Assembly: GCA_028866775.1 (NCBI GenBank) | Contig: JAGWHK010000001.1 | Location: 294,007 to 358,006 of the forward strand | Direction: 5' to 3' | DNA length: 64,000 nt | Source: Microcaldota archaeon | GTDB lineage: Archaea; Micrarchaeota; Micrarchaeia; Micrarchaeales; Micrarchaeaceae | Shown here: in pieces, positions 59,062 to 64,000 of the stretch | Position numbering within the stretch: position 1 is the first letter of the stretch | Layout: each line of letters opens with the position of its first letter | The notes under the pieces: generated by a model | The model's database searches: none | What the model saw: the letters and a program-made list of their open reading frames with translations, nothing else | What the model was told of the DNA's origin: nothing | Position numbers and translations under genes: made by a program

Positions 59062-59332
59062 TTGCCGGACTCCCGAGCCTTATGTTTGTGTCTGCCTGCA
59101 TGAGCCCAGCCGCGATGTTCCGCCTGAAGGAGCTGACAGTTGGCGCGAAGTTCCGCCTCATGAATGATTCCACAAGCTTGCGATTGGCCTCGGATCCATT
59201 TCGCAGAGTCTCCCTCAGCGCGCCGTAGTTCCTGTTGAAGGCGGCGGCAGTACCATTCTCCTTGCCAGGATCCTCCAAGTATTCGATCGCGGCCAGCACT
59301 CTTTTCCTCGCTTTTGATTGGATTTTTGGCAT
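59054..59332 (-). CDS. Unknown small basic protein
   Basis: A 92-residue, Arg/Asn-rich helical protein (KARKRVLAAIEYLEDPGK near the start) of no recognised family. It overlaps the PurU-like gene, which suggests translational coupling, and lies divergent from the RCK operon. Confidence 0.6.
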   Translation of the reverse strand: MPKIQSKARKRVLAAIEYLEDPGKENGTAAAFNRNYGALRETLRNGSEANRKLVESFMRRNFAPTVSSFRRNIAAGLMQADTNIRLGSPAIE

Positions 59333-59410
59333 CTAACCACCAGTCCACAGGATTGAGTGGCCTTTTTCAAATATTTATATCTTACCAGATCATTGGTACA
59401 TGGTGCTGAG

Positions 59411-59839
59411 ATGGGCAAACGTGCCGAGGGTCATGTCATAGTATGCGGCTATGGTATAGTGGGTACCAAGATAGTGGAGCAGCTCTTGGAGAAGGGGGTC
59501 GCGTTCATCATAATAGACACGGACGCCGCCAAGGTGGAAAAATTGCGCGATGCCGGATATAATGTAATGCTGGGAGATGCGACCAGAGCTTCTGTCCTTA
59601 AGGAGGCGGGTATAGAGGGAGCCAAGGCGATAGCTGTGGTTCTTGACAACGACGCAAAGAACCTCTTCACCGTGATAACCGCAAGGGACATGCGCAAGGA
59701 CATATTTATTGCAACAAGGGCCAACGACGCATTCGTGAAGGAGAAGCTGGTCGAGGCCGGGGCGAACCAGATAGTCATGCCGCAGATAACTGCATGCAAT
59801 GAGATAATGAAGGAGATATCCAAGATGAGGGCGCGATAG
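59411..59839 (+). CDS. Soluble RCK (TrkA-N) protein
   Basis: A 142-residue Rossmann domain of the regulator-of-K+-conductance type, with HVIVCGYGIVGTKIVEQL (GxGxxG), an acidic residue at the end of strand 2 (IIIDTD) and GDATRASVLKEAGI. It binds a nucleotide such as NAD(H) or ATP and gates a partner transporter. The TrkA-C domain is absent. ATG 59411 is used; the frame extends to 59357 but a TATA-like AAATATTTATAT near 59368-59380 favours the shorter form. Followed 1 base later by a membrane RCK protein. Confidence 0.85.
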   Translation: MGKRAEGHVIVCGYGIVGTKIVEQLLEKGVAFIIIDTDAAKVEKLRDAGYNVMLGDATRASVLKEAGIEGAKAIAVVLDNDAKNLFTVITARDMRKDIFIATRANDAFVKEKLVEAGANQIVMPQITACNEIMKEISKMRAR

Positions 59840-59840
59840 A

Positions 59841-60626
59841 GTGGCTAGGGTAAAGAACGGTATGGCAATAGAGAGCGCTGATGTTGAAGTAGCGAGGGAG
59901 GTGCTCGCCCTTGTGGCGGGTCTCATAATAATAATCGCGCTGCTCTCGATCTTCGTCACCTACTCTGTATCCCATGACTTCATTGGTTCTGTATATTACA
60001 CGATCTCGTCCCTGATAGATCTCAACAATGAAGGCTATGCCTTCGCGATAATTACCTCGCTCCAGCCTTTCGGCTCTGCATTCTACACAGTAGCTGGGAT
60101 AGAACTGCTTGATGGGGTGGCTAAGGTGGTGCTCATAGGCTTCCTGGTGGCCGTCCTTATAGATGCGCTGACAAGCCTTGATATAAACTCAAAGATAAAT
60201 GTCCTGAAGAGCAGCAGGCTGGAGAAACATGTGGTCCTTTGCGGCTACTCGGGGCTGGGCGAGCAGATATCAGAGGCGCTCAAGGACAAGAACAGGCGTT
60301 TGGTCGTTGTGGAAAAAAGCCCGACCAAACTTGAGGAGCTCAACGAGAGGGGTTACACTGCACTGGATGGGGACTTCACGGACATGGAGGTGCTCCGCAA
60401 GGCAGGAGTTGAAAGGGCCAGCTCTGTGGTCTTCTGCTCGGACAGCGATATAACCAACCTGATGGGGATAGTTGCCGCTAGGAGACTTAACAGGGAGATA
60501 ATGGTGGTAAGCAGGGCCAGGGAGGAGTTTAGCGTGACGAAGATGCAGCGTGCCGGTGCCGACCTGTGCATAATACCCGAGCTTGTGGCTGGGGTGGAGC
60601 TTGGAAACAAGCTGGTGGCGATATAA
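59841..60626 (+). CDS. Two-span membrane protein with RCK domain
   Basis: A 261-residue protein. Two strong hydrophobic spans (near 21-42 and 92-112) flank a polar loop, followed by an intact RCK domain (HVVLCGYSGLGEQISEAL and LDGDFTDMEVLRKAGV). This is the layout of a bacterial or archaeal MthK-type channel, but the TVGYG/GYG selectivity filter is absent from the loop between the spans. It may be a non-K+ channel, a filterless regulatory subunit or a sensor. GTG start just behind the soluble RCK gene. Confidence 0.78.
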   Translation: MARVKNGMAIESADVEVAREVLALVAGLIIIIALLSIFVTYSVSHDFIGSVYYTISSLIDLNNEGYAFAIITSLQPFGSAFYTVAGIELLDGVAKVVLIGFLVAVLIDALTSLDINSKINVLKSSRLEKHVVLCGYSGLGEQISEALKDKNRRLVVVEKSPTKLEELNERGYTALDGDFTDMEVLRKAGVERASSVVFCSDSDITNLMGIVAARRLNREIMVVSRAREEFSVTKMQRAGADLCIIPELVAGVELGNKLVAI

Positions 60627-61375
60627 TGGTGTCTGTAAAGCGAACTAAGCAGCTGATAACAATGCTGGTGATCGCGCTACTGATCGTATCTGTGGCGCTT
60701 AAGGTGAGTGCGGGGCTGACTCTACAGGCCTCAGCGCTTGACACTGCTATGAGCGGGCTGCAGATGGACTATATAGGGATTCCAATGGCGGCTGCCGACA
60801 ACTGGCAGGTAGGTGCGGCCAAGCTTCTCGACGCCTTGGTCCTACCGCTGCTTGCCCTGTTGATAGCCATAAGCTTTGTGGGAGCGCTCGCCGGCTTCGA
60901 TATAAGGGAGAAAGTAACGCGGGCAAAGATAAGGAACCTGCGCAGACATGCGATTCTTGTGCCGTTCAACAGCTATGCGGAGGAGCTTGCCGCTGAGCTT
61001 TCGAAGCGGGGGATAAAGTCGGTGGTCCTGGCCAAGACCAAGAAGGGACTCACCAAGGCGATGGAGGCCGGACTTATTGGGGTGGTGGGGGACATAGACG
61101 AGCCGGAAACGTTCTCTGCTGCTGGGATAGCGAGCGCGGAGTTCGTTGTTGCCTGCGACTACGACGACATGAAGAATGCCATAACCGCAATAACAGCAAG
61201 ATCGAAATCAGCAAGCGTCAAGGTCATCTCCGTTGTGAACGATTCTGAGAACCAGGACAAGATGATGAGCCTCAAGATAGATGCGGTGGTGGCGCCGGAA
61301 CTGTCTGCTGGGCAGGACATCGCAGATGAGATAGTGAAGAACGCCTTCGTGCGCTCGTGGAGGAAGGAAGCATGA
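60626..61375 (+). CDS. Two-span membrane protein with degenerate RCK domain
   Basis: A 249-residue relative of the preceding protein. Two membrane spans (near 10-30 and 72-92) enclose a loop that again lacks GYG, and the RCK-like part has lost the glycine motif (AILVPFNSYAEEL instead of GxGxxG) while keeping VVGDIDEPETFSAAGI. The two membrane proteins may form a heteromer in which only one subunit binds nucleotide. ATG overlaps the previous stop (TAATG), so translation is coupled. A frame to 60566 is rejected as internal to the upstream gene. Confidence 0.75.
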   Translation: MVSVKRTKQLITMLVIALLIVSVALKVSAGLTLQASALDTAMSGLQMDYIGIPMAAADNWQVGAAKLLDALVLPLLALLIAISFVGALAGFDIREKVTRAKIRNLRRHAILVPFNSYAEELAAELSKRGIKSVVLAKTKKGLTKAMEAGLIGVVGDIDEPETFSAAGIASAEFVVACDYDDMKNAITAITARSKSASVKVISVVNDSENQDKMMSLKIDAVVAPELSAGQDIADEIVKNAFVRSWRKEA

Positions 61376-61377
61376 TG

Positions 61378-61400
61378 GGCCTGCCCCTAGGAGGCAGGCC
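61378..61400 (+). terminator. Hairpin after the RCK operon
   Basis: GGCCTGCC (61378-61385) and GGCAGGCC (61393-61400) form a perfect 8-base-pair stem 3 bases beyond the stop. The next bases are not T-rich, so it may protect the mRNA end more than stop transcription. Confidence 0.45.
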
Positions 61401-61515
61401 GCTTCTCTGAGGTCAGCCAATTCCCGTCTTGGCACTAACATTACGCATTTAAGCCTTTTAAACTTTTACTTCACTACACAATTATTTATAATTTACACTT
61501 TTAGGTAGTGAATAC

Positions 61516-61653
61516 CAAAAGGCTAAATACTCTGCCGATAGAATCTTAGCAAGGAAACTGCGCTGCCTGCGCTATACAAGTGGCGGCCTGCGAAAGCGGG
61601 GCTTGTTCTGGGGTCTGCGATAGCGCGAAGCCGGTTCCTGAGGTGTCTTGGAT
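61516..61653 (+). ncRNA. Structured leader or small RNA (tentative)
   Basis: A TATA element ATTTATAATTT (61484-61494) predicts a transcript from about 61516, but the next ATG is at 61654, an unusually long leader here. Within it GCGCTAT (61569-61575) pairs with ATAGCGC (61620-61626), ACAAG (61576-61580) with CTTGT (61602-61606), and CCTGC/GCGGG cap a GAAA tetraloop (61592-61595). It could be a regulatory leader of the small gene behind it or an independent RNA. No family is recognised. Confidence 0.4.
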
Positions 61654-61929
61654 ATGAGGCCAAACGAGAAAGTGGAGCGAGAGCTCTGCTTATGGATAGA
61701 CTGCCTGGTGGAGGAAATTGGAAGCCTTTACAGGGGCGACCTTACCGACGAGAATAGGATAGAGCGGATGGCGAGGGATGCAGCCCTGAGGGACTCTCTG
61801 GTCGAGCATCTGCGCCAGCTGATAAAGCTGCGCGTGATGTCCGAGCTGTTTGAGGACCAGGGGAAGCGAAAGTCCTACATCTTGGAGGTAGAGGTGTCGC
61901 CCGGAAGGTTCTCCACAAGAATCCGATGA
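61654..61929 (+). CDS. Unknown small helical protein
   Basis: A 91-residue acidic/basic helical protein (RELCLWIDCLVEEIGSLYRG near the start), no recognised domain. ATG 61654 is used; TTG 61648 is two codons earlier. It is flanked by a structured leader and a clear terminator hairpin, so it looks like a monocistronic unit. Confidence 0.6.
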   Translation: MRPNEKVERELCLWIDCLVEEIGSLYRGDLTDENRIERMARDAALRDSLVEHLRQLIKLRVMSELFEDQGKRKSYILEVEVSPGRFSTRIR

Positions 61930-61957
61930 AGGCCGGGCGGCCTTCCATTTATATTTT
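61928..61957 (+). terminator. Hairpin plus T-rich terminator overlapping the next promoter
   Basis: GAAGGCC (61928-61934) and GGCCTTC (61939-61945) form a perfect 7-base-pair stem with a 4-base loop, followed by CATTTATATTTT. The same T-rich bases serve as the TATA box for the GTG at 61975, so the end of one unit and the start of the next are merged. Confidence 0.6.
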
Positions 61958-61974
61958 AACTTCCATAAACCTGC

Positions 61975-62508
61975 GTGGATGCAAAGATAAAGGACGCTGA
62001 TGGAGTCTATTACCCGCGGGAGGACTCGTACCTGCTTGCAGAGGCTGTAAGTGAGCATGCGCGCGGGGAGGTGCTGGATCTGGGCACTGGAAGCGGCATT
62101 CAGGGGATAACTGCGGCATTGAATGGCTGCAGCGTCACGTTCTCTGATATAGATGGGAGGTCGTTGGAGGCGGCGCGATCGAACGCAAAGGGGAACAATG
62201 TGGGAGGAGGCTTCATACTTTCCGACATGTTCTCCGGGATAGATGGAAGATTTGACACCATAATATTCAATCCGCCGTATCTGCCTTCGGGGCAGAAACG
62301 CGAGCTGGCGCTCGACGGTGGAAAGGCAGGCAGGGAGCTCATTGAGATATTCTTGACTGATTACAAGAGGCACTTGAAGCCAGGTGGGGTAGCGCTTCTC
62401 CTTGAGAGCTCGTTCAGTAGCTACGAAAAAGAGGTGGCGGCAGGCGCAAGAGCCTTGGCAAGGGCCCATTATTTCTTTGAGGACTTGGTGGTGCTGGAGC
62501 TGCGGTGA
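61975..62508 (+). CDS. HemK/Mtq2-type protein-glutamine methyltransferase
   Basis: SAM-dependent methyltransferase of 177 residues. VLDLGTGSGIQGI is the SAM-binding loop, SDIDGRSLEAAR motif II, and IIFNPPYLPSGQ the NPPY motif typical of enzymes that methylate a glutamine side chain. The short archaeal and eukaryotic Mtq2 form acts on release factor aRF1/eRF1 (GGQ), which is the likely substrate here. The GTG start is leaderless by TATA spacing. Its 3' end overlaps the convergent aldo-keto reductase gene by 40 bases. Confidence 0.85.
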   Translation: MDAKIKDADGVYYPREDSYLLAEAVSEHARGEVLDLGTGSGIQGITAALNGCSVTFSDIDGRSLEAARSNAKGNNVGGGFILSDMFSGIDGRFDTIIFNPPYLPSGQKRELALDGGKAGRELIEIFLTDYKRHLKPGGVALLLESSFSSYEKEVAAGARALARAHYFFEDLVVLELR

Positions 62509-63416
62509 GAGTTCCTGTTCCTGAAGCTGGAGAGTCCCTGATATGCGCCTGATAGGAGACCCATTCCAGACATGAACGGCTTTATCCTTGAAGCGGTGGA
62601 CTTCTTGCCAATAGCCGCATCCTCGAGCAGCCTTCGCTCCTCTGCGGACAAATCCCATCCGGAGGATCCTGCGTTCTCCCCGACCCGCTCTGCATGCGAC
62701 GTCTTCGGTATTGCAACCACGTTTTTGCCGTTTATGACCCAGTTCAGGGCCACCTGGGCTCTGGTTTTCCCGTGCCTTGATCCAATAGCATCAAGCGCCT
62801 GGGATAGTAGAGGCTGGCTCCCGTTCAGCATTGCTCCCCTCGCGACAGGGCTGTATGCTATTATGGTTATCTTGTTTCTAGAGCAGTAATCCATGAGATC
62901 CCCTTCGATCTCTCGGACCATGAGACTGTACTCCACTTGATTTGACACTATGTCGTACCTCTTCATCGACTCTAGCGCCTCGTTCATCTCCAGCGCAGAG
63001 AAGTTGCTCACCCCTATGTACCGCACCAGGCCCTTGTCCACAAGCTCCTCCATCGCTGAGATCGTCTCACCTATCGGCACCGAGTGGCTTGGCCAGTGCA
63101 GCTGATAGAGGTCTATGCTTTTCACCCCCAGCTTAGATATGCTCTCCTTGCAGGACCTGATCACATCATCGTGCCTGAAGTGATGCGGGGAGACCTTTGT
63201 AGCGAGGAATAGATCCTCTGCGCCTTCTATCGCCTTTCCGACCATTCTCTCGTTGCCGTACATCTCAGCGGTGTCGACAAGCCCCATCCCAAGGGATATG
63301 GACTCCCTTATCGCGGCGATCTCATTCTTCGGGGATCCGCCCATCTTCCAGGTCCCTATGCCCAGCTCTGGCAGAGACTCTCCGGTCTTTCCCAGGGGCT
63401 TTGTTCTTATGGCCAT
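62469..63416 (-). CDS. Aldo/keto reductase
   Basis: NADPH-dependent TIM-barrel reductase, 315 residues. The catalytic tetrad is visible as Asp and Tyr (GLVDTAEMYGNE), Lys (FLATKV) and His (LYQLHWPS), and cofactor residues appear in IPKTSHAERVGENAG. The substrate is unknown. The last 20 or so residues are an extra Arg/Ser/Lys-rich tail (SSTTKSSKK) absent from typical family members. It follows the surface protein gene at the right edge by 10 bases on the same strand. Confidence 0.9.
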   Translation of the reverse strand: MAIRTKPLGKTGESLPELGIGTWKMGGSPKNEIAAIRESISLGMGLVDTAEMYGNERMVGKAIEGAEDLFLATKVSPHHFRHDDVIRSCKESISKLGVKSIDLYQLHWPSHSVPIGETISAMEELVDKGLVRYIGVSNFSALEMNEALESMKRYDIVSNQVEYSLMVREIEGDLMDYCSRNKITIIAYSPVARGAMLNGSQPLLSQALDAIGSRHGKTRAQVALNWVINGKNVVAIPKTSHAERVGENAGSSGWDLSAEERRLLEDAAIGKKSTASRIKPFMSGMGLLSGAYQGLSSFRNRNSHRSSSTTKSSKK

Positions 63417-63426
63417 GGAACCACGG

Positions 63427-64000
63427 CTAGCTCGTATAATATGTGATTACTAGCGGACCGGTGTAGTTGAACGCCGGCGTCTGAACCTGTATGTTAAACG
63501 ATATTGCGGAATTTGGGGGAAGATTTTGCGGCAGGCTGGGGCTTATCGAGACGATGCTGAATCCCGGTGTGCTGGTTACTATCCTGGTTATCCGGCGTGG
63601 GCAGGTGTTTGAGTTGATGTAGCTCAGGCCGCCAACGTTCTCCGGAAGGTAGAACTTAGAACTTGCGTTGAATCTGGCATTGTAGTTGAATACCCTGTCC
63701 TGTGTGGTGTAGGTGCACCGCGTTTTGTTTACGGTAGTTGGGCCGTTATAGTTTACCACCTGATCTATGTTCAATACACGCGTTTTGTTGGGGTTCAGTG
63801 GTCTTGGCACGGTTGTGGTTGAGGACTTTACCGTTACACTGTTCTTTGTTGTCACTGTTGTGGTAACTGATTTGCTTGGCTTTGCCCCATGCAAGAATAG
63901 GTAACCGACCGCAACTATGATTATTATCGCTATGGCGGCGATTATTATCAGCTTGGCCTTATTGTCCTTTTCGGTGAATGTGAGTATATCTTCGCTACCT
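63427..64000 (-). CDS. Membrane-anchored surface protein (5' end beyond the window)
   Basis: The reading frame continues unbroken to the right edge, so the start is outside. The visible 190 residues begin with a charged cytoplasmic stretch, then a strong hydrophobic span (KLIIIAAIAIIIIVAVGYLF), a Thr/Ser/Val-rich stalk (TTTVTTKNSVTVKSSTTTV) and a beta-type exterior domain with two Cys (TRCTYTT and NTCPRRI). It is probably an extracellular protein held by one span. No family recognised. Confidence 0.7.
   Translation of the reverse strand, partial: GSEDILTFTEKDNKAKLIIIAAIAIIIIVAVGYLFLHGAKPSKSVTTTVTTKNSVTVKSSTTTVPRPLNPNKTRVLNIDQVVNYNGPTTVNKTRCTYTTQDRVFNYNARFNASSKFYLPENVGGLSYINSNTCPRRITRIVTSTPGFSIVSISPSLPQNLPPNSAISFNIQVQTPAFNYTGPLVITYYTS

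Overview
The window comes from an archaeon. It carries an archaeal-type 23S rRNA, RNase P RNA, TFB, a histone, a proteasome beta subunit, the aCPSF1/FttA termination nuclease, a Hel308 helicase, the KEOPS subunit Cgi121, and many genes with a TATA box about 26 bases before the start codon (leaderless transcripts). Base composition is near half G+C and genes are tightly packed. The mix of informational archaeal genes, bacterial-type GrpE-DnaK-DnaJ, a guanylate kinase, a partial TCA module and large LamG surface proteins suggests a DPANN archaeon, most likely Micrarchaeota (ARMAN-like). That placement is inferred from gene content, not from a phylogeny.

Layout. 1-3041: end of the rRNA operon (16S-23S spacer, 23S, and a flanking processing stem). 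3088-7793 (minus): THUMP-type tRNA methyltransferase, guanylate kinase, cation/proton antiporter, prephenate dehydratase, SDR. 7887-9877 (plus): IDI-like Nudix protein, a small exported protein, an RnfD/NqrB-like membrane protein broken by an in-frame TAG, and a possible 25-residue membrane peptide. 9923-17799 (minus): heptose-phosphate kinase-like protein, then a six-gene operon of citrate synthase, isocitrate dehydrogenase, MmgE/PrpD, ComA-like, an unknown protein and a D-2-hydroxyacid dehydrogenase; a malate:quinone oxidoreductase-like gene is divergent from it. 19254-22390: gatC-gatA-gatB followed directly by tRNA-Asn. 22522-28460: an unknown gene, Cgi121, and a heat-shock block (Hsp20 divergent from regulator-grpE-dnaK-dnaJ, with a perfect palindrome between), then an ICMT-like protein. 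28598-36779: RNA and transcription housekeeping genes plus several unknowns. 36839-40147: Hel308 with a 395-residue intein.

40246-56286 is the most striking block. Four plus-strand genes encode surface proteins with pilin-like N-terminal hydrophobic segments, three of them large and LamG-rich. They converge on a minus-strand operon holding a Tad/T4P-like secretion ATPase, two separate T2SSF membrane proteins, a proline-rich protein and a winged-helix/coiled-coil protein. Together they look like an archaeal type IV filament or adhesin machine with its own substrates.

56405-64000 holds an M50 protease, tRNA-Gln, AIM24, a PurU-like protein, three consecutive RCK (TrkA-N) proteins of which two carry membrane segments with no K+ filter, a structured leader, a HemK/Mtq2 methyltransferase, an aldo-keto reductase, and a surface protein running off the end.

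Metabolic reading: Mqo, citrate synthase and isocitrate dehydrogenase could turn malate into 2-oxoglutarate if the MmgE/PrpD protein covers the aconitase step. The next three operon genes suggest this is linked to an uncharacterised 2-oxo/2-hydroxy acid conversion.
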